Positions 46,401 to 55,825 of a DNA stretch of 64,000 bases are shown here, in pieces (the stretch's first letter is position 1; each line of letters opens with the position of its first letter). The translations under genes were made by a program, and so were the position numbers. This DNA comes from Endozoicomonas sp. OPT23. Its GTDB lineage: Bacteria; Pseudomonadota; Gammaproteobacteria; Pseudomonadales; Endozoicomonadaceae. The DNA lies in NCBI RefSeq assembly GCF_009653635.1, contig NZ_PPFD01000009.1:62001-126000 (forward strand), in the 5' to 3' direction. Under the pieces are notes generated by a model. It was not told the DNA's origin. It saw nothing but the letters and a program-made list of their open reading frames with translations, and made no database searches.

Positions 46401-48326
46401 TAAGTTGAAGCGATCATTTTCCGCCTCACCAAACCAGATTTTCTCGAACGCTTCCTGAAAGATCTTGCCGATTTTCTGGATATCCACCACCCGGCTTTCG
46501 TCATAACTCAGCACAAAGTCGTGTATCCAGATTTTCTGGCCATCACCTTTTTTAATCAGATAGGGGTATTCTGCTAAGACCCTGAGTCCGAGGTTTTCAA
46601 TAATCGGAATCTGATCAGCCAATGGTAGGGGTTCAACAAAGTGATAAAGCTTGAAATGAATCTGCCCCGGTTCATCTTCCAGCGAGCGATAGAAGCCCAT
46701 GGACATGGTGCTTTTCTGGTTGATCAACTCAAAGTGTCGAACATCCACTACTGCGGCTTCCGGAGAGAAGGTCTCCTGATAACCCGCAGAAAACCCCTGC
46801 AGATAGGTTTTCACCAATCGGTTGCCTTCAGCTTCACCATTAGCGTCCAGCAACGCTTCCCGTACTTCATCCCGCCAGGAGCTGGAAATCTGAATCAGTT
46901 CATCATTAATGGCTTCCAGATCAAACTCAATGCGGCCACGCAGTTTGAAGATAAAATGCACCCGCGCCAGCACGGATTCGGAGAAGTAGGTGGTAAATTC
47001 CGAATCGATTGCTTTTAACCGTTCAAAAAGAATTTTCTCCATCTTGACCCGAAGATCCGTGCTGTAGATGTCCCTAGGCACATACACCATGGCGGAACAG
47101 AAAGTACCGTACAGATCCTGTCGCACATACAGTTTGATCTTCTTACGTTCCTGAATCCGCAGGATCGACATCACCGCTTCAAACAACTGATCTCTCGGTG
47201 TTTGAAACAGTTCATCCCTTGGATAGGTTTCCAGTATCTGCAGCAGGTCCTTGCCATGATGGCTTCTTGGATCAAGTCCTGTTCGTTCAATCAGCTCTTC
47301 AACCTTATGGTTGATATAGGGAATTCGAAACGGACTTTGACGATAAACAGGCGAAGTATAGAGACCGACAATTCGGGCTTCACCAATCACTTCTTCCTGT
47401 TCATTAAATCGGCGTACAGAAATAAAATCAGGATACGCTGGGCGGTGGACACTGGAACGTACACCGGCCTTGGAAAAAGTCAGCCAGTCTTTCTGCTCAA
47501 AGAAATCATTCTCAATAAAAGGTTCCAGATCAAGCTGGCTTATCTCACCCTGATGGCTGGTTCGCATCAGCCCCAACAGGGAACTGGAAGGACGAATGAT
47601 CTGTTTCTGCCCTTCAACCTCAACCACCTGAAGCTCTTCATAACCAATAAAGGTGAAATTGTTATCCAGTAGCCAGAGCAGAAACTCGCGAACCTGATCG
47701 GCCTGTCCGCCGGTCATGGACTCGGCAAGTACTTCCACCTTGCCACAGATAGGCCGGTAGTCTTCAACCACCCTGACCACATCAGCCAGTATCGCCTGCA
47801 GCTGTTGCTGTATCTGAACAAGTTCTTCCTGCTGTTCCTGCCGGTCGATCTCGACATAAATGACCGCTTCCTGCCCCTGAACTCCAGCGCCATCGTCGCT
47901 GGCAAACACCATATTAAAGGTCTGATCTCGGGTCGATCGAATAACCGCATTACGAAGGTGATGAATAACAAGACCATAGTCATTCAGCTTCATTCGCAGG
48001 GAGTCCACCAGAAACGGCATATCCCGGTGAATGATACGAATAATAGTGTGGGTTGAGTGCCAACCATGATGGGGATAGTCCGGGTTCAGCACTTCGACCA
48101 CAGGCTGGCCAGGATTATGGTGCTGAATAAACTTCCAGAACGAGAGCGTAGCGCCCAGCAGATCCCTGCGCTTACACTGGCTGAGTCCCTTACGGGTATC
48201 CATTGCGTAATACTGGGCAACAAATGTTTTGAATACATCAGCCTGATAATCGGGAACTTGTGGCAACAGTTCCTCAATCAACTTTTCCAGGAACTCCTCT
48301 TTCTCCTGGTTCTCTTGCAGGACCAT
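43500..48326 (-). CDS. gdhB: NAD-specific glutamate dehydrogenase, large (180-kDa) class
   Basis: 1608 residues, the size of the L-GDH-180 class (about 1600). Converts glutamate and NAD to 2-oxoglutarate and ammonia. N-terminal ACT-like regulatory region (about 1-480), catalytic core with GGLRWSDRVEDFRTEVLGL, VPVGAKGGFVPKQLP and AIGDMSGDVFGNGML (NAD-binding), then a long helical C-terminus. GGAG lies eight bases before the ATG. Monocistronic, transcribed away from the Bat operon. Confidence 0.96.
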   Translation of the reverse strand: MVLQENQEKEEFLEKLIEELLPQVPDYQADVFKTFVAQYYAMDTRKGLSQCKRRDLLGATLSFWKFIQHHNPGQPVVEVLNPDYPHHGWHSTHTIIRIIHRDMPFLVDSLRMKLNDYGLVIHHLRNAVIRSTRDQTFNMVFASDDGAGVQGQEAVIYVEIDRQEQQEELVQIQQQLQAILADVVRVVEDYRPICGKVEVLAESMTGGQADQVREFLLWLLDNNFTFIGYEELQVVEVEGQKQIIRPSSSLLGLMRTSHQGEISQLDLEPFIENDFFEQKDWLTFSKAGVRSSVHRPAYPDFISVRRFNEQEEVIGEARIVGLYTSPVYRQSPFRIPYINHKVEELIERTGLDPRSHHGKDLLQILETYPRDELFQTPRDQLFEAVMSILRIQERKKIKLYVRQDLYGTFCSAMVYVPRDIYSTDLRVKMEKILFERLKAIDSEFTTYFSESVLARVHFIFKLRGRIEFDLEAINDELIQISSSWRDEVREALLDANGEAEGNRLVKTYLQGFSAGYQETFSPEAAVVDVRHFELINQKSTMSMGFYRSLEDEPGQIHFKLYHFVEPLPLADQIPIIENLGLRVLAEYPYLIKKGDGQKIWIHDFVLSYDESRVVDIQKIGKIFQEAFEKIWFGEAENDRFNLLVLAAGMNWRQIAMLRAYARYLKQIRLGFSQSYIAEILCNNIPITLLLVELFETRFDPNLLLSKTQRLGRQQQTQQAILEALDDVTVLSEDRIIRRFQSVITATLRTNFYQMAESGEAKSYISYKLSPRDIPDIPKPVPLYEIFVYSPKVEGVHLRGGKVARGGLRWSDRVEDFRTEVLGLVKAQQVKNALIVPVGAKGGFVPKQLPVDGSRDEVIAEGIACYQTFIRALLDVTDNMVGTDIVHPHSVIYYDEDDTYLVVAADKGTASFSDIANEISNEYDFWLGDAFASGGSAGYDHKKMGITAKGAWVSVQRHFRDRGINVQQDSLTAIAIGDMSGDVFGNGMLSTDTLQLVAAFNHIHIFVDPNPEPVDSFQERQRLFNLPRSSWLDYDRSKISDGGGIFSRNAKAIAISQAMKDRFGITASRLTPTELIRCLLRSQVDLIWNGGIGTYVKGVSESHADVGDKANDPLRINGCELKASVVGEGGNLGLSQLGRVEFTLNGGAMNTDFIDNSGGVDCSDHEVNIKILLNDIIGAGDMTLKQRNELLESMTDEVSDLVLSNNYRQTQALSLAESEARYRMEEYRRFMEYLESDGRLDRAIEYLPDNDALSERTGSGQSLTRPELATLISYSKLDLKESLICSDIIDESYLSKELFTAFPKVLVEQFTDQVLDHRLKKEIVATQIANHMIDMMGITYALRVRQTTGANSPDIARAFVISRDVFNIDHYWQAIEKLDYVLPSSLQQQMMVALIKLVRRASRWFIRLKRQELIAAETVAYFSPLIEEFTNSFHNYLSEDEQQELNSKVDHMVNNGVPDNLARVVCGQRYLLSALPVIEAAQETGQPIDQVARTYFAIGERLELNWYGLQLGNIEVVNHWQSLARDSIRDDLTWQQRALTIALLQTESEEPLEQQLDGWLQEHHALVARWQSMLAEIRNASSQEMAMFTVANRELMDLAQASRHSIVSG

Positions 48327-48779
48327 GGGGATTTCTCCAAAATGGCAGGGAGGGGAACACCTTCTTTAATGTAAAACCTTCTCTCAATGTATCGACAAAA
48401 GGTCTCAAGTGGAAAGTACTTTGGTACAACACTTTTGATACAACGGTAGTGCGATTCAATATATCTTTGTAGCAAGTTTGCAAAGAAGGCGTAAGAATTA
48501 CTCCAGACGCCTTTCTGACACTAGACCTGACTCGCCTCTCTACCTATATTACAATTCCAGTTTATCCCGTTAATCTGACAACCTTTGTCTGGTTACGGAT
48601 CACCTTTTCTGAAAGGTTATTTAAAAGTTGTGCATCAAGCGTCACGGACTGAAAGCTGGTTGACTGACAGTTGACCTACTGACAGCAGACTTACTAATAA
48701 GTGCTAACTTTTAATTCGGGTAGGACGACCCATTAAGAATCAACTCGAAACTGTGAAGCCATTTGGGACTCAAGATTCT
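48327..48779. other. gdhB-moxR divergent intergenic region
   Basis: 453 bp without a gene. It contains the moxR promoter candidate (48671-48700), near-direct repeats TTGACTGACAG / TTGACCTACTGACAG at 48660-48685, and a hairpin AAGGCGT / ACGCCTT at 48486-48513 that on the minus strand is followed by TTCTTT, a terminator- or attenuator-like shape about 160 bp upstream of gdhB. No clear gdhB promoter was found. Confidence 0.5.
48671..48700 (+). promoter_or_regulatory. Probable promoter of the moxR-bat operon
   Basis: TTGACC (48671-48676), 18-base spacer, TAATAA (48695-48700); shifting to ACTAAT gives a 16-base spacer. One mismatch in the -35. The leader would be about 70 bases. Confidence 0.45.
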
Positions 48780-49742
48780 ATGTCGAACAATTCTATATTG
48801 AACGACCTCAGACAATACCTCTGTGGTTGCATCATTGGTCAGGAACAACTGGTTGATCGACTATTGATCACCCTGCTGGCTGACGGACACTTGCTAGTAG
48901 AAGGCGCGCCGGGACTGGCCAAAACCCGAGCAGTTAAAGCGCTTGCTGACGGCCTTGAAGCCGGTTTCCACCGTATCCAGTTTACACCTGATTTGCTGCC
49001 AGCGGATGTTACCGGTACTGATATTTACAGTCCGGAAGACGCCAGTTTCCGTTTCCAGCCCGGCCCTATTTTCCAGAATCTGGTACTGGCTGACGAGATC
49101 AACCGTTCTCCCGCCAAGGTTCAGGCAGCACTGCTGGAAGCTATGGCAGAACGTCAGGTCAGTATTGGTCGCAAAACCTACCCTCTTCCCAGAGTGTTTA
49201 TGGTTATGGCGACCCAGAATCCTATCGAGCAGGAAGGAACTTACCCCCTCCCCGAAGCTCAACTGGACCGTTTCCTGATGCACGTCCGTGTTTCCTATCC
49301 GGATATTGAGGCTGAAAGGGCCATTTTGCGTCTGGCTCGTGGCGAAGCGATGAAATCAGCCCCTGTTAAGCCTGCACAACCGCTGACTCAAGCCAACGTC
49401 TTGCAGGCTCGTCAGGAAGTACTGGCGATTCATATGGAGCCGGTGGTCGAGGAATACATTGTTCAGCTGGTTCACGCCACTCGAAACCCGGGACTTTATA
49501 ACGATCGCCTGGCCAGCTGGCTGGATTTTGGAGCCAGTCCTCGAGGCACTATTGCCCTTGATCGCTGCGCCCGTGCTCATGCCTGGTTGAACGGCCGTGA
49601 TTTTGTCAGCCCTGACGATGTTCAGGCCATTGCCCATGATGTTCTGAGGCACCGTTTACTGCTGACTTTTGAAGCAGAAGCGGAAGGAAAGGATGCTGAC
49701 CAGATCATTGATCAGCTACTCAATCTGGTGCCCGTAGCCTGA
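48780..49742 (+). CDS. MoxR family AAA+ ATPase
   Basis: 320 residues from the ATG at 48780; an in-frame GTG at 48753 would add nine residues. Walker A GAPGLAKTR, Walker B LADEINRSPAKVQ, sensor MATQNPIEQEGTYPLPEAQLDRF and C-terminal lid SPRGTIALDRCAR. Chaperone-like ATPase that acts with VWA proteins. First gene of a six-gene operon (MoxR, DUF58, DUF4381, BatA, BatB/C, BatD) whose neighbours overlap or nearly touch. Confidence 0.95.
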   Translation: MSNNSILNDLRQYLCGCIIGQEQLVDRLLITLLADGHLLVEGAPGLAKTRAVKALADGLEAGFHRIQFTPDLLPADVTGTDIYSPEDASFRFQPGPIFQNLVLADEINRSPAKVQAALLEAMAERQVSIGRKTYPLPRVFMVMATQNPIEQEGTYPLPEAQLDRFLMHVRVSYPDIEAERAILRLARGEAMKSAPVKPAQPLTQANVLQARQEVLAIHMEPVVEEYIVQLVHATRNPGLYNDRLASWLDFGASPRGTIALDRCARAHAWLNGRDFVSPDDVQAIAHDVLRHRLLLTFEAEAEGKDADQIIDQLLNLVPVA

Positions 49743-49753
49743 GTGATGCCGGT

Positions 49754-50677
49754 ATGAGTGGAGCCTATTCAGAACTGAAAGAGCTGGTTAACCTGCGCTT
49801 TGCCGCCAGGGACCTGGCTCTGTTCAATCGTAAGAATGCCCGTAGCCTGCTGGCAGGAACCGGTAATTCCCCTTTTAAAGGACGAGGCATCGATTTCGAA
49901 GAAGTGCGCGCCTATCAACACGGCGATGATATTCGCTCCATTGACTGGCGGGTTACTGCACGGCGAATGAAACCGCACACCAAGCTGTTTCGTGAAGAGC
50001 GTGAACGGCCAGTGATGTTGTTGCTGGATCAGAGTTCGTCGTTGTTTTTCGGCAGTCGTCTCAACTTCAAATCGGTAACAGCTGCTGAAACCGGCGCCAT
50101 GATTGCCTGGGCAACGCTGCAACATAATGACCGCATCGGTGGTTTGATTTTCAGTCAGAACAATATCAGTGAAATACGTCCAAAACGTTCCAAGAAAACA
50201 CTGCTGCATTTGCTGAATAAGCTGGAAGAACATAATCAGGCGTTAAAACCGGACAACCTGCCCAGCTCTACTGAAGATAACTATCTCTGTAAGTCCCTGC
50301 GCCACGCACGCCGTGTCTGTCACCCAGGTACCAGTGTGTTTATTATCAGTGATTTCAGCCAGATGAACGACGAAGCCTTTCGTCATATGTCACGCCTGAG
50401 CCGAAAGTGCGAGCTGGTGGCGATTCATGTGTCCGACCCTCTGGAAGCAGAATTGCCAAGACCCGGCCGTTATGACATCACCAATGGTGTGCACCGTAAA
50501 ACCATTGATACCCATTCAAGACAGGCCCGACAACGATACCAGCAGGATTTCCAGAGCAACCTGGAAGAACTCAAGCAGCAATTCAGCGGTTTAAGAGTGC
50601 CCTTCGTTGAACTGTCAGCCGCTGAAAGCACCATTGAGCAGATGCAGGCCAATTTTAACGTCAGGAGGAAACCCTGA
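49754..50677 (+). CDS. DUF58 protein of the MoxR/Bat operon
   Basis: 307 residues. The DUF58 signature VRAYQHGDDIRSIDWRVTAR and KLFREERERPVMLLLDQSSS (a VWA-like MIDAS DxSSS) are intact. Soluble; follows moxR by 12 bp and its stop overlaps the next start. In this family DUF58 proteins bind the MoxR ATPase; precise role unknown. Confidence 0.92.
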   Translation: MSGAYSELKELVNLRFAARDLALFNRKNARSLLAGTGNSPFKGRGIDFEEVRAYQHGDDIRSIDWRVTARRMKPHTKLFREERERPVMLLLDQSSSLFFGSRLNFKSVTAAETGAMIAWATLQHNDRIGGLIFSQNNISEIRPKRSKKTLLHLLNKLEEHNQALKPDNLPSSTEDNYLCKSLRHARRVCHPGTSVFIISDFSQMNDEAFRHMSRLSRKCELVAIHVSDPLEAELPRPGRYDITNGVHRKTIDTHSRQARQRYQQDFQSNLEELKQQFSGLRVPFVELSAAESTIEQMQANFNVRRKP

Positions 50678-51162
50678 TGGATATAAATGCAGGCGGCAAT
50701 CCTCTGGACCAACTACGCCCCAATCATCTGCCGGACCCAGTCAGCTATTGGCCATTAGCACCAGGCTGGTGGATTTCAGCACTGCTGATTATTGCAGTAC
50801 TGGCTTTTGTGATTATCTGGACAACACGCTATATCAGACGTACCCGCTACCGTCGGCAGGCAAAGAAAGTCGCGGTCAGCCTCTATCAGAGTTTTCAACA
50901 GCATAATAACTGTCTGCAATACGCCAACGACTGCAATCGTCTGCTGAAACAAACAGCGCTTCACGCCTTTCCAGCAGAACAGGTTGCTCGCCTTCATGGT
51001 AAACAGTGGCTGGAATTTCTTGCTGACAGTGCCAGCCTGCCCGAGTTTACCGGACAAGCCGGTGAAGCTTTGGGAGACACCCGTTACAGCCAACAACCTT
51101 CGGTCGATGTTGCGCAATTGCACACTCTGACCCTTAACTGGATCAGGAAACATCATGCTTGA
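50677..51162 (+). CDS. DUF4381 membrane protein
   Basis: 161 residues. N-terminal LxxLRPNHLPDPVSYWPLAPGWW is the DUF4381 signature, followed by one membrane helix (about 33-52) and a cytoplasmic domain with an FLxDSASLPEF motif. ATG overlaps the DUF58 stop by one base; the 3' end overlaps the next gene by 8 bp. Constant component of gammaproteobacterial MoxR-Bat operons. Confidence 0.88.
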   Translation: MDINAGGNPLDQLRPNHLPDPVSYWPLAPGWWISALLIIAVLAFVIIWTTRYIRRTRYRRQAKKVAVSLYQSFQQHNNCLQYANDCNRLLKQTALHAFPAEQVARLHGKQWLEFLADSASLPEFTGQAGEALGDTRYSQQPSVDVAQLHTLTLNWIRKHHA

Positions 51163-52186
51163 GTTGCAATGGCCCTGGATATTACTGGCACTGCCTCTGC
51201 CCTGGCTGGTTTATAGACTGGCTACTCCTGCTGTTCGTTCCGGTGGCGCTGCTCTGCAAGTGCCTTTTTATCGAGAACTTTCATCTATTGCAGAAGAATC
51301 CGGGCATGACCAGTTATTAGAAAAACAACAGTGGAGACTGGTTCTGCCACTGCTGATATGGCTTTGTCTGTTACTGGCAGCAGCCCGTCCAACCTGGCTG
51401 GGTGAACCGGTTCAGGTTGCCGGTACAGGTCGTGATTTTATGATGGCTATTGATTTGTCCGGCAGTATGGCCATTGATGATTTGAAACTGGATGGTGTTG
51501 CCGTTGACCGACTGACTGCAGCCAAGGACATCCTCAAGGACTTTATCGAGCGTCGACGCGGTGACCGTCTTGGGTTGATACTGTTCGGAAGCAATGCTTA
51601 CCTTCAGGCACCGTTGACCTTTGACCTGACTACCGTCAGCACACTGATGGGTGAAGCTGAAATTGGCATGGCCGGCAAACTCACGGCTATTGGTGATGCT
51701 CTTGGTCTGGCAGTAAAAAATCTTCGTGAAAGACCGCAGGACAACCGTGTTCTGGTCTTGATGACGGATGGTTCCAACACCGCCAGCACCGATCCACTTC
51801 AGGTGGCTAAGCTGGCAGCAGATGAACATATCCGTATCTACACCATTGGCTTAGGTGCCGATGAGATGCTGCAACCCGGCTTGTTTGGCGCGCAGCGGGT
51901 AAACCCTTCTGCCGATCTGGATGAAAAAACGCTGAAGCAGATTGCCGAAATGACCGGTGGCCAATATTTCCGGGCCAAGGATACCCGTCAGCTAGAACAA
52001 ATTTATGGTTTGCTGGACCAGCTGGAACCTGCAGTTCAGGACGAAGAAAGTTACCGTCCCAGCAAAGCACTTTTCTACTGGCCTTTGTCTATAGCCTTAA
52101 TGCTCAGCCTGCTACTGGCTTTGTTAAAGACACGATTGATGGATACATTACGCTATAAAAACACGCAGGGAGAGCACAGATCATGA
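51155..52186 (+). CDS. VWA-domain membrane protein (BatA-like)
   Basis: 343 residues. Membrane helices near residues 5-22, 65-82 and 305-325 surround a von Willebrand A domain with an intact MIDAS: AIDLSGSMAIDD (DxSxS near 102), a Thr in the T/G region around ADEIGMAGK, and the acidic VLMTDGSN. Typical BatA of Bacteroides aerotolerance-type operons. Overlaps the next start by 4 bp. Confidence 0.92.
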   Translation: MLELQWPWILLALPLPWLVYRLATPAVRSGGAALQVPFYRELSSIAEESGHDQLLEKQQWRLVLPLLIWLCLLLAAARPTWLGEPVQVAGTGRDFMMAIDLSGSMAIDDLKLDGVAVDRLTAAKDILKDFIERRRGDRLGLILFGSNAYLQAPLTFDLTTVSTLMGEAEIGMAGKLTAIGDALGLAVKNLRERPQDNRVLVLMTDGSNTASTDPLQVAKLAADEHIRIYTIGLGADEMLQPGLFGAQRVNPSADLDEKTLKQIAEMTGGQYFRAKDTRQLEQIYGLLDQLEPAVQDEESYRPSKALFYWPLSIALMLSLLLALLKTRLMDTLRYKNTQGEHRS

Positions 52187-54075
52187 CCGCTCTCTTTAAT
52201 GAATTTATTACCCAGTTTCATTTTCTCAGACCGCTCTGGTTACTGGCATTGATACCCTGCGCAATGCTCCTGCTTTTACTCTGGAAGCAACGAGAAAGAA
52301 CGGGGAGCTGGAATCAGGTCATCGCCCCTGAACTTCTGAAACATCTGGTTCAGGGGTTTGATAACAAGCCTTCCCGCTGGCCGCTGAGAATACTGTTCTG
52401 GGGCTGGTTTATTGCAATACTGGCTCTGGCCGGACCCAGCTGGCAGCAGGTGCCAACCCCGGTCAGCAAAAATCAGCAGCCTGTAGTCGTTCTGGCTGAT
52501 ATGTCGTACAAGATGCTGGCCAAAGATGCGACACCGAACCGCCTGGCCAGAGTCCGCTATAAGTTGCTGGACTTGTTCAAACTAAGAAAAGATGGCCTTA
52601 CGGCTTTGGTCGCTTATGCCGGCAGTGCCCACATCATTGCGCCACTGACTGATGACAATAAGACTCTGGCCAATCTGGTTCCGGCCATGAGCCCGCAGAT
52701 TATGCCTGAACAGGGTGACAGCCCGCTGGCAGGTATCCGTCAATCCATAGAACTGCTGAAACAAGGCTCAAACGGCAGCGGCGATATCCTGTTAATCACC
52801 GACAGTATTCCTGCGCCACAACTAAAAGCGATCAAAGAGTTACTGAGTGAATCACCGGTTCGTTTGTCCATTATTGGCATTGGCAGCGACAGTGGTGCTC
52901 CAATTGCTCTACCTAATGGTGGTTTCCTTAAAGACACCAGTGGCACCATTATTGTTCCGCAACGTGAACGCAGCCAACTGATTGACCTAGCCAACAGCAC
53001 TCGTGGCAGATACCACGATATTTCCCTTAATGATAACGACCTGAAGGCAGTCCTTCCTAAACCGGAGCTGACGGATAATACCGTTGAAGTAGAAAGACAC
53101 TTTGACCAGTGGCACGACGCAGGTTACTGGCTGGTATTACTGTTACTGCCATTAGCTTTAGCTGGTTTCAGAAAGGGCTGGCTGATGCTGGCTCTGGTCA
53201 TGGTTTTACCTTCACCGCAAGCTGAAGCCTTTGAATGGCAAGACCTTTGGAAAAACGACAACCAGCTGGCAATGGAATCCCTGAACAGCCAGCGTGTGGA
53301 TGAAGCCGCACAACAGTTTGAGCGCAATGACTGGAAAGGTGAAGCGCTGTATCGGGCAGAAAAATACCAGGAAGCGGCTGAAGCGTTTGCTAAATCCGAT
53401 ACTGCTTCCGGTTATTACAACCAGGGCAATGCGCTGGCAAAAGCCAACCAGCTGGATGACGCCATCAAAGCTTACGATAAAGCTTTGAAACTCAATCCTG
53501 AGATGGAAGATGCCAAAGCCAACAAAAAACTGCTGGAAGAGCTGAAGAAGCAACAACAAGAGCAGCAACAGCAGGATAACCAAGACAAGAGTCAGGATAA
53601 GAATCAACAGAACAAAGACAACCAGGATCAAAACAAGGATCAGCAAAATCAGTCCGGACAGCAGGACAACAAAGACCAGCAACAATCTGATCAAAAAGAA
53701 GCTGATCAAAATCAATCGGATGAAAATCAGCAGAACCAGGATCAACAACAGTCAAACCAGAACCAGTCCGGTGACGATCAACAGGACAGCCAGAAAGATA
53801 AAGAGCAGCAACAAAGCCGTTCCGAACAGTCTGCTGAAGATAAACAGCAGGAAGAAAAGGAACGGCAGGCAGCTCAACAATCAGAAGAGAATAAAGAGCA
53901 GACTGATGAACAACAGTCAGCGGCTTCCGATCAGGTTGAGCAACAGCCGATGAGCCCTGATCAACAGGCCATTGAAAATATGTTGAAGAGTATTCCCGAT
54001 AATCCGGGCGACTTCCTGAAAAGGAAATTCCAGTACCAGAGAGAACAGCGACAGCAGCAGGAGAAAGCATGGTGA
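52183..54075 (+). CDS. VWA and TPR membrane protein (BatB-BatC fusion)
   Basis: 630 residues. Two N-terminal helices, VWA domain (about 95-290), membrane helix at 308-325, another at 332-345, then TPR-like repeats (about 365-455) and a Gln/Asp/Asn/Lys-rich tail (456-600). The MIDAS motif is degenerate: D106-M-S-Y-K110 replaces DxSxS, so metal binding at that site is doubtful, in contrast to the BatA partner. The tail encodes 140 residues of extreme low complexity. Ends overlap the BatD start by 7 bp. Confidence 0.9.
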   Translation: MTALFNEFITQFHFLRPLWLLALIPCAMLLLLLWKQRERTGSWNQVIAPELLKHLVQGFDNKPSRWPLRILFWGWFIAILALAGPSWQQVPTPVSKNQQPVVVLADMSYKMLAKDATPNRLARVRYKLLDLFKLRKDGLTALVAYAGSAHIIAPLTDDNKTLANLVPAMSPQIMPEQGDSPLAGIRQSIELLKQGSNGSGDILLITDSIPAPQLKAIKELLSESPVRLSIIGIGSDSGAPIALPNGGFLKDTSGTIIVPQRERSQLIDLANSTRGRYHDISLNDNDLKAVLPKPELTDNTVEVERHFDQWHDAGYWLVLLLLPLALAGFRKGWLMLALVMVLPSPQAEAFEWQDLWKNDNQLAMESLNSQRVDEAAQQFERNDWKGEALYRAEKYQEAAEAFAKSDTASGYYNQGNALAKANQLDDAIKAYDKALKLNPEMEDAKANKKLLEELKKQQQEQQQQDNQDKSQDKNQQNKDNQDQNKDQQNQSGQQDNKDQQQSDQKEADQNQSDENQQNQDQQQSNQNQSGDDQQDSQKDKEQQQSRSEQSAEDKQQEEKERQAAQQSEENKEQTDEQQSAASDQVEQQPMSPDQQAIENMLKSIPDNPGDFLKRKFQYQREQRQQQEKAW

Positions 54076-55808
54076 GGCCCGCTAACCAGAGTTTCAAACA
54101 ATTATTACTGCTGATCTCGCTGGCTGTACTCTCGCTGCAGGCACTGGCTTCCTTTACCGCCTCTGTGGACAGAAACAGCATTGCCCAGTACGAGACCTTC
54201 GAGCTGACCCTCAGAACCGACGAAGATACATCCGAGGCACCTGATCTGGATACTCTGGAACGTGACTTTGATATTCTGGGTACACGACAGAATCGCCAGG
54301 TTCGTATTATCAATGGCAAGTCCGAGTCCTGGCGTGACTGGGTAGTTACTCTTTCACCAAAACGTACAGGCAGACTGGTTATTCCTGAAATCCCACTGGA
54401 CAATCTGCGCAGTCAGGCCATTGCTGTTCAGGTGTCAGCAGGTTCAGGCAATACTGATGCTACCGACAATGCCAGTCCGGTGTTTATTAGATCATCGGTC
54501 AATAGTGAAACGGTTTACGTTCAACAGGAAATCGTGCTCACCCTGCAAATCTTTCACAGAGTTGAACTGTTTGACGATCGCCGTTTAACACCACTGAATA
54601 TCGACGATGCGCTGATTCAACAGCTGGGTGAAACTCGCAGTTATGATACCGTGTCGAACGGCGTTCGCTTTGGTGTGATGGAATTGAAGTTCTCTATTCA
54701 CCCTCAGCAATCCGGGTTACTGGAAATCCCTTCGCTAACCTTCTCCGGCACCATGGCTGACCGTCGCAGCAGCTTTGGCAGTTTCTTCTCAATGGGCTCC
54801 GGTAAACCGGTAATAGCCCGCTCACCCGAGATAGTTATTTCTGTTCAGCCGCAGCCCGACAGTTATAAAGGTAATCTCTGGCTACCCGCCAAGAACCTGA
54901 CCCTGACGGATGGCTGGAGCAGCTCACTGGATGAGATTAAGGTGGGCGACGCTGTGACTCGCACCATTGTTATTGCAGCGGATGGTTTGAGCAGTGCTCA
55001 GCTGCCTTCTATTAACATGCCGAAGCCACAAGGCATCAACACCTATCCTGACCAAACTGCTGCTGATGATAAAGCATCTGACACCGGTGTTGTTGGCTCA
55101 AGAATAGAAGCGACGGCTCTGATTCCGACCAGGCCGGGAACAGTTACTCTGCCACCGGTAAAAATCACCTGGTTTGATACTCAAACCAACAGTGCGCAGG
55201 TTGCCGAGATTCCAGCCAGGACCTTTACCGTCAAACCCTCTACCAATGTTGAACCTATTGTTTCTTCAGTCCCGGAGGTCAGTAAAACAGTAGATTCCGG
55301 TGAGGAGAACTGCCCTGCAGTGATGCCACCAGAAGAAACTCTGAATAGCAGTGATACTCTTCTATGGCAGATTGTTGCTGGCATACTGGCTCTGCTCTGG
55401 TTACTAACCACAGCTCTGTTTCTCAGACAGAAAAGCCATAAGGACAAAGCGGACAAACCGCAGTCAGAAGTTAAAAATACCGAGGAATCTGAAAATACTG
55501 CGTTTTCCGCATTTGAAAAGGCCTGCAAAGCCAATGACTTTACTGCCGCACGACAAGCGTTTATTCGCTGGTATCAGCTGGCCACGGACAGCAAATCACC
55601 TGTGACACTCTCGCAGATATGTATAGAGTTGAACAATCAGGAGTTACTCAAAATAGTTAACCAGCTTGAGTCTGGCCAGTATTCAAATGACCGGTTACAT
55701 CATAATAATTGCAGACCCTGGCTTGATCTGGTTAAAAAAATAAAAAAGAGCAACCTCTCAGGAAATCACGAAACGTCTAACCTGCCTCCGCTCTACCCTC
55801 AGAATTAA
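54069..55808 (+). CDS. BatD-like periplasmic protein
   Basis: 579 residues. Signal peptide (about 10-30, ending LQALA), long beta-sandwich region with oxygen-tolerance (BatD) pattern SVDRNSIAQYETFEL and RTGRLVIPEIPL, membrane helix at about 430-452 and a cytoplasmic tail. Last gene of the operon. Members are linked to envelope stress or protein folding in other bacteria; specific role unknown here. Confidence 0.9.
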   Translation: MVRPANQSFKQLLLLISLAVLSLQALASFTASVDRNSIAQYETFELTLRTDEDTSEAPDLDTLERDFDILGTRQNRQVRIINGKSESWRDWVVTLSPKRTGRLVIPEIPLDNLRSQAIAVQVSAGSGNTDATDNASPVFIRSSVNSETVYVQQEIVLTLQIFHRVELFDDRRLTPLNIDDALIQQLGETRSYDTVSNGVRFGVMELKFSIHPQQSGLLEIPSLTFSGTMADRRSSFGSFFSMGSGKPVIARSPEIVISVQPQPDSYKGNLWLPAKNLTLTDGWSSSLDEIKVGDAVTRTIVIAADGLSSAQLPSINMPKPQGINTYPDQTAADDKASDTGVVGSRIEATALIPTRPGTVTLPPVKITWFDTQTNSAQVAEIPARTFTVKPSTNVEPIVSSVPEVSKTVDSGEENCPAVMPPEETLNSSDTLLWQIVAGILALLWLLTTALFLRQKSHKDKADKPQSEVKNTEESENTAFSAFEKACKANDFTAARQAFIRWYQLATDSKSPVTLSQICIELNNQELLKIVNQLESGQYSNDRLHHNNCRPWLDLVKKIKKSNLSGNHETSNLPPLYPQN

Positions 55809-55825
55809 TGCTGTAGATCCATAAA

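Noticed and set aside
53212-53748. Leu/Val/Ile-rich antisense frame opposite the BatB/C Gln-rich tail
   Set aside because: CAA/CAG and GAT repeats read backwards give hydrophobic codons; it mimics a membrane protein but is an artefact.
53540-53920. CRISPR-like or microsatellite array
   Set aside because: Repeats are in-frame Gln/Asp/Asn codons of the BatB/C tail with no spacer structure.
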